A stretch of 64,000 bases of DNA from DAOULT01 sp964646625 (lineage in GTDB: Bacteria; Chloroflexota; Anaerolineae; CAZYHC01), in the NCBI GenBank assembly GCA_964646625.1, contig CAZYHC010000005.1:62001-126000 (forward strand). Direction: 5' to 3'. This document shows, piece after piece, positions 51,941 through 60,870 of this stretch; the first letter of the stretch is position 1, and each line of letters starts with the position of its first letter. A program made the translations under genes and the position numbers. Under the pieces are notes generated by a model. It was not told where the DNA came from. It searched no databases and saw only the letters and a program-made list of their open reading frames with translations.

Positions 51941-53425
51941 CTAAAAACTCCTTGTGCAATCGAGGAGTTTTTGAAATTTTTGATATTGTTGCTGGTAATA
52001 AGCGTGCACCTCTTCTCTGGGATGTACCCGTTCCTGGCTAACGACCAGCTCAGCGAAATCCTCGAGATTGGCTCTTAACCCCAAAGAGACTGCTGCCAGC
52101 ATGGCCGCTCCTCTGGCAGAGCCCTCCGCGCTTTCAGGCACGGCGATCGGAGCGCCGAACATATCCGCCGCAATTTGCAGCCACAGGGGAGAAGAGGTAA
52201 GCCCTCCCGTCACACGTATTTCGTTAAATTCACTCTTGAGCATAGACTGAATGCTTTCAGAAACCCTATAGATCGAACGGGTAATCCCTTCCAGCACCGC
52301 TCGGACCAAATGGCCTCTGGTATGTCTAAAATCGAGACCGAAAAAACTGCCCCTGGTGTGAGGATGCCAGGCAGGGCATTGTTCGCCTCCGAGGTAGGGG
52401 ATGAAAATCAGGTTCTCAGCCCCCGGCGGAACATCAGAAGCGATTCTGTCTGCATACTCGTGGACATCCTCAGTCTCTTCTATTCCTGAAAAGAAATTCT
52501 GTAAAAACCACTCATAGACAATGCCTCCACTACTTACGATCCCGCCTATGACCCACAAGTCCTCATCCACAACGAAGGTCCACAATCGGCCTTCAGGATC
52601 GACTGCGGCTTCAGAAATTATCGCACGGGCAGCGGCGCTCGTCCCGACGTTAACCGCCAGAGTATCGGAGCTGTAGGCTCCAACGCCGACACTGGCCAGT
52701 GGGCCATCTCCTCCGCCAATGACAAGCGGCGTGTCAGGCGGAAGTCCTGTCAGATCAATAATTTCTCTATTCCACCTGGTGAAGATATGTCTTGGGGGCA
52801 CCAATTCAGAGAGATTAGCAGGGGTTATACCAAGCAGGGAGAGCGCAGCTTCGTCCCAACGATGCTCTTTAATGTCAAACAGTCCCGTCGCCGAGGCGAT
52901 GGACCAGTCAGTCACCCACTGGCCGATGAGCCTGAAGAGCACGTATTCCTTGATGGAGATGAATTTTGTATTCTCTGGCAGTTCAAAATTTTCCTTAAGC
53001 CACTGAATCTTGGCCAGGGGATATATGGCATCGATAGGGCAGCCGGTTCTCTGGTAGATCCCCTGAGCTTCCGGGCGCTGGCTGATCGCTTGAGCGATTT
53101 CCGCACTGCGGGTATCGGACCAGGTCAGGGAGTTGGTGAGCGCTTCGCCCTCTGTATCGACGGCCAGCACGCTGTACAGTTGAGAACTGAACGAAACACC
53201 CCATACTCGGCTGCCCCCTGGAAGCGAGTTCGTTATCTCTTGAAGTGCCCCCAAGACCGCCTCAAAAATAACTTCGGGCTCCTGTTCACTCCAGCCTCTA
53301 TGGGGAGCGTGTATCGGGTAAGGCTTTCTCACCATAGCAACCTGGTCGAGGTCGGGATCGAAAAGAATGGCTTTGGTGGCGCTCGTTCCAATATCTACTG
53401 ATAGAATGAAATCACTTACACTCAT
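51941..53425 (-). CDS. FGGY carbohydrate kinase, gluconokinase-like
   Basis: A 494-residue kinase: LSVDIGTSATKAILFD loop, IGGGDGPLASVG (catalytic Asp), and the FGGY-end EIRVTGGLTSSPLWLQI. Similar in length and motifs to gluconate kinases of the FGGY family. It lies 27 bases after KduD and 20 before the DapA-like gene. Base composition is lower in GC than the adjoining dehydrogenase genes, like its downstream neighbour. Confidence 0.9.
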   Translation of the reverse strand: MSVSDFILSVDIGTSATKAILFDPDLDQVAMVRKPYPIHAPHRGWSEQEPEVIFEAVLGALQEITNSLPGGSRVWGVSFSSQLYSVLAVDTEGEALTNSLTWSDTRSAEIAQAISQRPEAQGIYQRTGCPIDAIYPLAKIQWLKENFELPENTKFISIKEYVLFRLIGQWVTDWSIASATGLFDIKEHRWDEAALSLLGITPANLSELVPPRHIFTRWNREIIDLTGLPPDTPLVIGGGDGPLASVGVGAYSSDTLAVNVGTSAAARAIISEAAVDPEGRLWTFVVDEDLWVIGGIVSSGGIVYEWFLQNFFSGIEETEDVHEYADRIASDVPPGAENLIFIPYLGGEQCPAWHPHTRGSFFGLDFRHTRGHLVRAVLEGITRSIYRVSESIQSMLKSEFNEIRVTGGLTSSPLWLQIAADMFGAPIAVPESAEGSARGAAMLAAVSLGLRANLEDFAELVVSQERVHPREEVHAYYQQQYQKFQKLLDCTRSF

Positions 53426-53451
53426 TTGATGGTACTATTATTCATGATAGT

Positions 53452-54210
53452 TCAGCGCCCCATCCAGCCCCCATCAACCAGGATGACCGCCCCGTGGACG
53501 TAATCTGAGGCTTCGGAAGCCAGAAAGATGACAATGCCTTGCAAATCTTCCGGCTGGCCCCAACGTCCTGCCGGAATGCGGGCGCTGATGTCCCTGTTCC
53601 GCACGGGATCGGCGAGCAGGGCGGTATTCAAATCGGTCACCATGTAGCCAGGGGCGATGGCATTGACGTTGACCCCGCGCCCGGCCCACTCGTTAGCCAG
53701 GGCTTTGGTCAATTGGGCCACGCCCCCCTTGGCCGTGGCGTAGGCCAGCACGGTGAACCCGCCGGAGAAACTGAGCAGCGAAGCCACGTTGATGATCTTG
53801 CCGTGGCCCTGGGCCAACATGACGCGCCCGGCCAGTTGGTCGAGCAGAAACATCGAGGTCAGGTTAACTTCCAGCACCTGGTCCCACTCCTCGGCCGGGA
53901 AATCTTCGGCGGGGAAGCGCCGTTGAATGCCGTGATTGACCACCAGGATGTCCAGCCCTCCCAGTTTTTCGAGACTCTCGTCAAAGCCCCGGCGCAACTG
54001 AGCGCGGTCTGACAGGTCAGCTTGAACAGGGTGAACGGGCCGCCCCGCCTCCTTCCCCAGCGCTTCAGCAGCGCTGAAAATCGCATCGCTGCTGCTCATA
54101 ATGGCGACCTCGGCCCCCGCCCTCAGCAATCCCCCGGCCATGCCCCGCCCCAACCCCCGGCTGGCCCCGGTGACTAACGCCTTTCTTCCCGTCAAATCGA
54201 AAAGCTCCAT
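53452..54210 (-). CDS. kduD: SDR oxidoreductase, KduD-like (2-dehydro-3-deoxygluconate 5-dehydrogenase)
   Basis: A 252-residue short-chain dehydrogenase: TGASRGLGRGMA (NAD(P) site), NHGIQ, Ser in NVASLLSFSGG, YATAK catalytic pair, and the C-terminal VDGGWMGR typical of KduD/gluconate-5-dehydrogenase. It interconverts keto-deoxy sugar acids. The ATG at 54210 lies just after the stop of the alcohol dehydrogenase gene, which shares the ribosome site, so coupling is likely. Confidence 0.9.
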   Translation of the reverse strand: MELFDLTGRKALVTGASRGLGRGMAGGLLRAGAEVAIMSSSDAIFSAAEALGKEAGRPVHPVQADLSDRAQLRRGFDESLEKLGGLDILVVNHGIQRRFPAEDFPAEEWDQVLEVNLTSMFLLDQLAGRVMLAQGHGKIINVASLLSFSGGFTVLAYATAKGGVAQLTKALANEWAGRGVNVNAIAPGYMVTDLNTALLADPVRNRDISARIPAGRWGQPEDLQGIVIFLASEASDYVHGAVILVDGGWMGR

Positions 54211-54219
54211 CACAATCGA

Positions 54220-55233
54220 TCATTCCACCTCAAAGATGACCTTTAAGGACGCGCCACTCTGCGCAGAACGAAAGCCACTGACCGCGTCCGCTAAAGGGAG
54301 CAACTGGACAGGCACAGCCTTCAGATCAAGTCGCCGGTCAGCGGCCAGGTTAACCGCCCGCTCGAAATCCTCCATGGTGTAGACCCGCGTCCCGATCAAA
54401 TCAACCTCGTGAAAGTTGAGGGCACGCAAATCTATGGGCACGGGTTGCTTGAAGATGCCGACCTGGACGATCTGCCCCCGAATTTTGACCAACTCCAGCA
54501 AGTTGGGGGCCACGCTCGGATGGCCGGCGGCCTCGAAAATAATGTCGCCGCCCCGTCCGCCGCTCAACTCCAGCACCTGCGCGACCAGGTCCGCATCCGC
54601 GGCGTTCAGAACGGTGAAGCCCAACTTTTGGGCCGAGGCGATGCGGGCCGGGGCTATTTCGGTGACGATGACCCTGACGGCGCCCCCCGCATGGGCCACC
54701 ATGGCCATAAGCAGGCCAATCGGCCCGGCCCCGGTGACCACCACCGTATCGCCAATCTGGAGGCGGGACATTCGGGCGGCGTGAACGCAAACAGCCAGTG
54801 GTTCAAGCAACGCGCCTTCCACCTCGCTCAAGTGGGGGGGAATCTTCAACACGGCGTTTGCGCCGACCAGGACGTATTCGGCGAAGGCGCCGTCGGCGTC
54901 AATCCCGATCAGTTTGAGGTCACGGCAGACGTGCGGCAGTCCGGCCCGGCAAACATAACACCTCCCACACGGCAGGAGCGGATTGGCAGTGACCCGGTCG
55001 CCGATTTGCAAATGGGGTGGAGCGCCCGGCGGCAGATCCACGATCGTCCCCACAAACTCGTGCCCCATCACCAGGGGCGGGGTGGCACGGGGATGCTTCC
55101 CGGCCACAATCGCCAGGTCGGTGCCGCAGATACCGGCGCAGGCAACTTTAATCAAGACGTTGTCGCGGCGCTGGGGGATCGGTTTATCCACCACCTCAAT
55201 TAAATTCTTGCCCTGGTAGCTAATGGCTTTCAA
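54220..55233 (-). CDS. Zinc-dependent alcohol/polyol dehydrogenase (MDR family)
   Basis: A 337-residue medium-chain dehydrogenase: catalytic zinc ligands in GICGTD (Cys 38 region) and MGHEFVG, structural zinc Cys set PCGRCYVCRAGLPHVC, and nucleotide motif VTGAGPIGLLM. It resembles sorbitol/threonine/L-idonate dehydrogenases. With KduD just downstream it would oxidise a polyol or sugar acid to its keto form. Confidence 0.9.
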   Translation of the reverse strand: MKAISYQGKNLIEVVDKPIPQRRDNVLIKVACAGICGTDLAIVAGKHPRATPPLVMGHEFVGTIVDLPPGAPPHLQIGDRVTANPLLPCGRCYVCRAGLPHVCRDLKLIGIDADGAFAEYVLVGANAVLKIPPHLSEVEGALLEPLAVCVHAARMSRLQIGDTVVVTGAGPIGLLMAMVAHAGGAVRVIVTEIAPARIASAQKLGFTVLNAADADLVAQVLELSGGRGGDIIFEAAGHPSVAPNLLELVKIRGQIVQVGIFKQPVPIDLRALNFHEVDLIGTRVYTMEDFERAVNLAADRRLDLKAVPVQLLPLADAVSGFRSAQSGASLKVIFEVE

Positions 55234-55313
55234 CAGGGGTTTACCTGCCCGGCCTGATAGGACTTAACTCGCACTCGCTCTGCGAGAACGACCTCCGTGA
55301 AACACCCCTTCAA

Positions 55314-56462
55314 TCATTCAGAATAATAGTATAAATAAGACTTCACACCCTCTCCCAAGAAAGCCTTCCACACAATAAGGTTATACTCATTGTCCCAATC
55401 CAACTCTCCACCAAAGAGTTCGTGCAAACGGTTGTTGTTAAACACGAGATTACCCCGGCTGTCGAACGTCATGCCATCCACCCAGATCATTCGCTCATCG
55501 GTCACGAATGGGTTGAACGTCTTCTCTGCTGGATTGTAAATGCCTATCCCCTGACCTTCCAGCATGGTGTAATAGATATTTCCTTTGTTATCGGCGCCCA
55601 GGCCATCCGAGTTGGTCCCTTTATCGCCCAGGTCAATAACTGCCTTTTCAATTTCCTGGTGCGGCGTGCTCATATCCTGCAAAAGCGAGGTGTCGAGGCA
55701 GTACAGGTTCCGCCCGGTCAGTGGGCACCAGTACAGGGTCTTTCGGTCGGCCGCCAGGGCGATGCCATCGGCCCCGGTGCGCATCGGCTCATTTCTCCAG
55801 GCCTTCTTCCCGGCAATCTCAAACCAATAACCAGGGACGTCCTGCGTGCTTTCGTGCTGGTGCAACACTCTTCTGAGTTCTTTGGTGCGCATGTTGTAGA
55901 CAATCAAGCCCCCCTCAAGGGGGTCAGTGAAAATCCCGGAGTCGGCGATATAAATAAAACCATTCCTGTTATCGACCATGAGGTCGTTCAGGAACGAGGC
56001 TTTGTAGGAGGCAATTTCGTCTGGAATCTTGATTGACTCCACAAGCTCGTTGCTGGTGATATCCCAGCACACCAGTTTCTGCGCCCCATCGATACAGGGC
56101 GCCCCTTCTATATGTCCCTGATCTAAAAACCAGGCCCTGTTGTTTTCATCTATCTCCCAGCCGAGCACCGATTGAAGGGCCTGCGGATCGCCTATCTTAT
56201 TCATTTCCCAGTTGGGGTAGGCTGATAAAAGCGGTTTACCATCCACCACTTCAATTTTGTTGACGGTGGCAGGAATTCCAGGCGCCCAGCGCGGAACGGA
56301 CACGTAATAATTTCCATCACGGTCGATTTTAACCCCGGCGGGCATGGCCCCTTTCCAGTATTCCTGTTCGTAAAATTCGGCTTTCATTTTTTCGTCTTCA
56401 AACAACCAATCCAGGCGACTCCAGTGGAACAATATTTCATAGTCGCCAATTTGCACACTCAT
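55314..56462 (-). CDS. Yellow/major-royal-jelly-protein-like beta-propeller (possible lactonase)
   Basis: A 382-residue protein without signal peptide. Family marks: FLNDLMVDNRNGFIYIADSG, GADGIALAADRKTLYWCPL, and SDGLGADNKGNIYYT. These match the MRJP/Yellow superfamily, distant relatives of SMP-30 gluconolactonases. In this cluster it might open a sugar lactone. It is lower in GC than the flanking genes. The ATG at 56462 has a GAGGGGG some 10 bases upstream. Confidence 0.83.
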   Translation of the reverse strand: MSVQIGDYEILFHWSRLDWLFEDEKMKAEFYEQEYWKGAMPAGVKIDRDGNYYVSVPRWAPGIPATVNKIEVVDGKPLLSAYPNWEMNKIGDPQALQSVLGWEIDENNRAWFLDQGHIEGAPCIDGAQKLVCWDITSNELVESIKIPDEIASYKASFLNDLMVDNRNGFIYIADSGIFTDPLEGGLIVYNMRTKELRRVLHQHESTQDVPGYWFEIAGKKAWRNEPMRTGADGIALAADRKTLYWCPLTGRNLYCLDTSLLQDMSTPHQEIEKAVIDLGDKGTNSDGLGADNKGNIYYTMLEGQGIGIYNPAEKTFNPFVTDERMIWVDGMTFDSRGNLVFNNNRLHELFGGELDWDNEYNLIVWKAFLGEGVKSYLYYYSE

Positions 56463-56552
56463 AATTGCATCGCCCCCTCAAAATATTTTCAATACTCCTT
56501 CCGCCGTTTTTCTCCCCCTTCACTTTCGAACTATCCTTGCGCCGCCTGACTA

Positions 56553-57383
56553 TCATCCCAGACCATATTTCTCAGCATGTTCCTTTAGAAACTTTAAGCC
56601 TTCCCTGGCCAGGAACTCGGAGGATTGGGTCGGTGGCCGCCACAACCTGATGGCCGCGGCCAGATCCGGGTTGACCGCCGGGAAGGCCTTGACGACCATT
56701 GGCCCTTCGTAGTCCGCATCCACCAGTCCCCGGAATACCTCGTCCCAGTTGACCGTGCCGCTGCCCAGCAGGCCGCGATGGTTCTCGCTCATGTGCATGT
56801 AGCCCAGCACGTCGGCGCAGCCAACCAGCGGCTTATAGAGGCCCTCTTCCTCGATGTTCATGTGGTACGTATCGGCGTGTACCACGATATTATCCGCGCC
56901 GGTAGCCAGAATAGTCTCCCTGGTGTCGGCCAGCGTGTTGAACAGGTGGCTTTCGTAGCGATTGACCACCTCGATGCCCAACGTGATGCCGCGCTTTTTG
57001 GCTTCCTCGGCCACCTCACCCAGCGTGTCGATCACCATCTGGCGCTCCCCGCTGAACTTCCCCAGGGCGAAGGCGGTACATCCACAAAGGTGGGTCCCTC
57101 CTACGGCTTCGAGCCCGTTAAGGGCGCTGACGAGGAATCGTTTGGCTTTCTCTGGCTCTTCGGGCATGTGCGCCCATTCGGGCAACACCAGCGACCCCAT
57201 CGCTTCGATCCCGGCCCGGGCCAGGGCTTTCCTATGCGCCGCCGCGTCGAACTCGTCGGGCTTCAACAGGGAGATCTCGATGAAATCGAAACCGATCTCG
57301 CCCGTAGCGGCAATCGCCCGGTTCCCCTTTTCCGTCGTCCATTCATCAATCCACAGGAAGGTATGTGCACCATACTTAAGCAT
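56553..57383 (-). CDS. Sugar-phosphate isomerase/epimerase family (tagatose-3-epimerase-like)
   Basis: A 276-residue TIM-barrel protein like D-tagatose/D-psicose 3-epimerases. Metal and catalytic residues are seen in GIEVVNRYESH (Glu), HADTYHMNIEE (Asp, His) and HMSENHRG (His). The second catalytic Glu, normally in a GPLVVESF-like strand, is replaced by Lys in GPMVVKAF (codon AAG). So it may have lost epimerase activity or act on another substrate. AGGAGG lies before the ATG. It is between an SDR and the Yellow-like gene in the catabolic run. Confidence 0.88.
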   Translation of the reverse strand: MLKYGAHTFLWIDEWTTEKGNRAIAATGEIGFDFIEISLLKPDEFDAAAHRKALARAGIEAMGSLVLPEWAHMPEEPEKAKRFLVSALNGLEAVGGTHLCGCTAFALGKFSGERQMVIDTLGEVAEEAKKRGITLGIEVVNRYESHLFNTLADTRETILATGADNIVVHADTYHMNIEEEGLYKPLVGCADVLGYMHMSENHRGLLGSGTVNWDEVFRGLVDADYEGPMVVKAFPAVNPDLAAAIRLWRPPTQSSEFLAREGLKFLKEHAEKYGLG

Positions 57384-57491
57384 GATAATCCTATCCTCCT
57401 CTTTCCTCTAACTAGCAAGCCGCTGCTGCAACTGAAGACTGAAGCCGATTATCGGCTCAACCTTCCCGGCGACCCTCGTCCGTCCCTGAGA

Positions 57492-58250
57492 TCACCATGC
57501 CAGCCAGCCGCCATCGACCACGATATCCGCCCCGTGAATGTAGTTGCCTGCCTCAGAGGCCAATAGCAGACAGGCACCTTGCAAATCCTCGGGAGTGCCC
57601 CACCGCCCCATGGGGATGCGGGCTTCAATGCCAAACTCGGGATTGTCAACCAACGGATCGGTTAGATCGGTATGCATGTAGCCAGGCGTAATCGAATTTA
57701 CGTTGACCCCTTTCATCGCTAATTCGTTGGCCATAGCCCTGGTGAACCCTACCACGCCATGCTTCGAGGCCGTATATCCTGGGACGACGACCCCTCCCTG
57801 ATGGCCCAGCAACGACGCGACGTTGATGATCTTGCCGTGACCTTGTTTTACCATCTGTCGAGCGGCCGCCTGCGCCAGGAACCAGGGAGCATTCAAATTC
57901 ACCTGGATGGTGTCGTTCCAATATTCCACCGGGTAGTCCAGCAAATCCTCTCTGGGGCAAATACCCGCATTATTTACCAGGATATCCACCCTGCCCCATT
58001 CAGCCACTACCTCGTCGATCAGCCGGTTGAAATCCCCAGGCGAGGCGGTAAGCATATCCACCTGCTTCCACGTGTGCCTGCGTCCCAGGGCTTCAACCCT
58101 GGCCCGTGTTTCGACGGGGTCGTTGCGGTCAAAACTGACGATATCTGCACCCGCTTCCGCCAACCCAACGGCCATGCCTTGCCCCAGCCCCCGACGGCTG
58201 CCCGTGACAATAGCCACCTTACCGTCAAGTTTGAACAGGTCGAGAATCAT
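57492..58250 (-). CDS. SDR oxidoreductase, KduD/GolD-like
   Basis: A 252-residue short-chain dehydrogenase: TGSRRGLGQGMA, NNAGICPR, NVASLLGHQGG, YTASK, and C-terminal VDGGWLAW. It is related to the KduD at 53452 but clearly divergent. The ATG at 58250 has GAGAGGA 6 bases upstream; a longer frame to 58325 is unlikely. It is the first enzyme gene after the ABC transporter and may oxidise the imported polyol. Confidence 0.9.
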   Translation of the reverse strand: MILDLFKLDGKVAIVTGSRRGLGQGMAVGLAEAGADIVSFDRNDPVETRARVEALGRRHTWKQVDMLTASPGDFNRLIDEVVAEWGRVDILVNNAGICPREDLLDYPVEYWNDTIQVNLNAPWFLAQAAARQMVKQGHGKIINVASLLGHQGGVVVPGYTASKHGVVGFTRAMANELAMKGVNVNSITPGYMHTDLTDPLVDNPEFGIEARIPMGRWGTPEDLQGACLLLASEAGNYIHGADIVVDGGWLAW

Positions 58251-58392
58251 AGCGCGTCCTCTCTTCTGCGATGAGATAACGACTACGTTTGAATAAGGTA
58301 TGTCGAGGCCCGGCAGGTCGAGCACACTGCGTTCGCGCTCGGCGAGGCTAACGTTTGTTCCGCCAGGGGCGCGCTTTTGGTCCTACGCCTGG

Positions 58393-59496
58393 TTAGTCGT
58401 TAGTCAGGGCGCGCCCGGTCTCGGCGTCGAACAGCAAGGTGTGGGCGGGGTCGAAGGCCAGCCACAAGGTCTGCCTGGGCTGCGCCCGAAACTCCGGCTC
58501 AGTCACGATCTGGAGGCGCGTCTCCAGCACGTCCACGCTGACGATTGTCATGTCGCCCAAAGGCTCGACCACAAAGACCTCAGCCGGGATGGTGTGAGGC
58601 CCGGACTTTCCCAGCCCGATGTCAATGTAGAAGGGGCGGATGCCCAACGTCACGCGCGGCGGGATCGCGCCTCGTTGCGCCAGGGCTTCGCCGTGGGCGG
58701 GCAGTTCGATGGTGATGCCATTGTGCCTCAACGCGTGGCGCCCCTCTTCCTGCTGGCCGTACTCACACTCCAGGAAGTTCATGGGCGGCTCGCCTACGAA
58801 GCCTGCCACGAACGTATCGGCGGGGTTGTGAAAGATCTGGTCGGGTGTGCCCACCTGGCGGATCAGGCCCTGATCCATCACGGCCACGCGGTCGGCTAAG
58901 GCCATGGCCTCCTCCTGGTCGTGCGTCACGTAGATCATGGTGTAGCCCAACTCGATGTGCAGGCGCTTGAGATAAGCGCGCATACGGCCGCGCTGGCGGG
59001 TGTCGAGGTGGGAGATGGGTTCGTCCATCAGGAAAACCCTGGGGGCACGGGTGAGCGCCCGGGCCAGCCCCACCGACTGCTGCTGACCCCCGCTCAGGTG
59101 GGTGGGCATGCGGGCCAGCAGGTCGGTGATCTCCATGATGCCGGCGATCTCCCGCACGCGTTTGTCCACCTCGGCCTCGGACCACCTGGCCGCGCGCAAG
59201 GGGAAGGCCAGGTTCTCGTACACGTTCAGGGTCGGATACAAGGCGTAGGTCTCGAAGGCCATCGCCACGTTGCGCTCGCGGGGCCGCACCTTGTTGACCA
59301 GTTCCCCGTCGAAGTAGATGTTGCCGGCAGTGATCTCCTCCAGCCCGGCGATCATCCGCATCGTAGAGGACTTGCCGCAACCTGACGGGCCCAGGAAAGA
59401 CATAAACTCCCCATCAGCAATGTCCAGGGAGATACCACACACCGCCTCCACGTCTCCGTACTTCTTCCACAGTTTTTCTAGCGTTACTGAAGCCAC
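58393..59496 (-). CDS. Carbohydrate ABC transporter ATPase (second of a pair)
   Basis: A 367-residue ATPase of the MalK/UgpC class: Walker A GPSGCGKSS, signature LSGGQQQSVGLARAL (a Ser where Arg is usual), Walker B VFLMDEPISHLD, H-loop THD, then a C-terminal TOBE regulatory domain (about 240-365). The GTG start follows GGAGG at 9 bases. It is paired with the different ATPase at 59521, so the transporter has two unlike ATPases, as in GlpST of the glycerol importer GlpSTPQV. Confidence 0.93.
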   Translation of the reverse strand: MASVTLEKLWKKYGDVEAVCGISLDIADGEFMSFLGPSGCGKSSTMRMIAGLEEITAGNIYFDGELVNKVRPRERNVAMAFETYALYPTLNVYENLAFPLRAARWSEAEVDKRVREIAGIMEITDLLARMPTHLSGGQQQSVGLARALTRAPRVFLMDEPISHLDTRQRGRMRAYLKRLHIELGYTMIYVTHDQEEAMALADRVAVMDQGLIRQVGTPDQIFHNPADTFVAGFVGEPPMNFLECEYGQQEEGRHALRHNGITIELPAHGEALAQRGAIPPRVTLGIRPFYIDIGLGKSGPHTIPAEVFVVEPLGDMTIVSVDVLETRLQIVTEPEFRAQPRQTLWLAFDPAHTLLFDAETGRALTND

Positions 59497-59520
59497 CTCT
59501 AATCGCCTCCAGGTTGGTAG

Positions 59521-60630
59521 TTAGCTGGCCTTGGGCCGCGGGTGGGCGACGGCCAGCCCGTCGGCAAACACGTGAAGGTTGTCCGGACCGAGGTTCAGCC
59601 AGACCGTGTCCTTGACCTCGAACATGAGTTCGGGCGGCGTCACCACCTGTAACAGATTTTTGCCCAGTTTGGCCGTGAGAATGTTACGATGCCCCAGCGT
59701 TTCGGTCACATACACCTCGCCCGGCACGTTGTGTGTCTCGTCTGTCGAGGGTAATACAGTCACGTCGGTAGCCCGCACGCCGAGCCGGAACGAATGGGGC
59801 AGGCCCTTTTCCTTAACGTAGGTCTCTACCTCCGGGCTTGCGGGCAAGCGGATGTCATTCTCAGGAAGGCAGAAAACGGACTGGCCGCCTTCCACGGCGT
59901 ACTCCATGTCCATGAAACTCATGGGCGGCTCGCCCACGAAGCCAGCCACGAACTCGTTGGCGGGCCGCTGGAAGATCTCGTCTGGGGAGCCGAGCTGCAT
60001 CAAATGTCCTTTGTTAATCACCACCACCCGGTCTGAGAGGGCCATGGCCTCGCGGGAGTCGTGCGTCACGTGGATGACCGTGGCCTCCTTCTCGGCGCAC
60101 ATGGCTTTCAACTCGCCGCGCATGTGGTGGCGAAGCTTGGCGTCGAGGTGGGAGATGGGCTCGTCCAGCAGATAGACGTCGGCCTCCCGGATGAGCGCCC
60201 GGCCCAGGGCCACCCGCTGCCGCTGGCCGCCGCTTAGAAAGCCGGGGCGGCGCTCGAGCAACTCGGCTATCTGCAAGATACCCGCCATGCGCTGCACGAG
60301 TCGCTGGATCTGGTCGTCGCCATACCTGCGCGCTCGCAGGGGGAAGGCCAGGTTATCATACACCGACAGGTGCGAATAGAGGGCGTAGTTCTCGAAGACC
60401 ATGGATATGTTGCGTTTCTCGGGGGGTACGTCCGTCAGCGGCTGTCCACGGAAGTGGACCTCCCCACTGGTCGGCTTCAGAATGCCGGCGATCAGGCGCA
60501 GGGTGGTGGTCTTGCCCGCACCTGCCGGACCGAAGATGACCAGGAACTCACACTCTTTGCAGGCGATGCTCAGGTCGTTGACGGCGACCGTTTTTCCGAA
60601 CTTTTTGGTCAGAGAGCGCAGTTCCAGCAT
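59521..60630 (-). CDS. Carbohydrate ABC transporter ATPase (first of a pair)
   Basis: A 369-residue ATPase: Walker A GPAGAGKTT, signature LSGGQRQRVALGRAL, Walker B VYLLDEPISHLD, THD H-loop, C-terminal TOBE domain. It shares FVGEPPMxF with its partner, marking both as a matched pair. It starts 4 bases after the small membrane protein gene. Both ATPases look active. Confidence 0.93.
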   Translation of the reverse strand: MLELRSLTKKFGKTVAVNDLSIACKECEFLVIFGPAGAGKTTTLRLIAGILKPTSGEVHFRGQPLTDVPPEKRNISMVFENYALYSHLSVYDNLAFPLRARRYGDDQIQRLVQRMAGILQIAELLERRPGFLSGGQRQRVALGRALIREADVYLLDEPISHLDAKLRHHMRGELKAMCAEKEATVIHVTHDSREAMALSDRVVVINKGHLMQLGSPDEIFQRPANEFVAGFVGEPPMSFMDMEYAVEGGQSVFCLPENDIRLPASPEVETYVKEKGLPHSFRLGVRATDVTVLPSTDETHNVPGEVYVTETLGHRNILTAKLGKNLLQVVTPPELMFEVKDTVWLNLGPDNLHVFADGLAVAHPRPKAS

Positions 60631-60633
60631 TGG

Positions 60634-60855
60634 CTATAACCTACCTTCCTCCTCTATAGCTTCGCCCATCTGAGCCGTCCGTGTAGCCCTGCGCCACCCC
60701 AGGTAGAAATAGATGCCGCCCACGATGGCGGCCACGACCAGGCCCGGCCCCACGCAGGCGACCATGGGGTCTAAGAACTTGAGCCACACCAGACCCACGA
60801 AAATGGCAATCATGATAGACCAGAATACACGATCCCAAATATCAGCCAGAGACAT
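60634..60855 (-). CDS. Small two-helix membrane protein of the ABC importer operon
   Basis: A 73-residue protein with two transmembrane helices (about 10-30 and 35-55) and an acidic tail ending EAIEEEGRL. The ATG at 60855 has GGAGGTG 6 bases upstream, and the gene is tightly packed between permease and ATPase genes, so it is real. A small two-helix protein (DUF2160) also occurs in glycerol importer operons; similarity here is by size and place, not by clear sequence. Confidence 0.75.
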   Translation of the reverse strand: MSLADIWDRVFWSIMIAIFVGLVWLKFLDPMVACVGPGLVVAAIVGGIYFYLGWRRATRTAQMGEAIEEEGRL

Positions 60856-60870
60856 AGTTACACACCTCCG

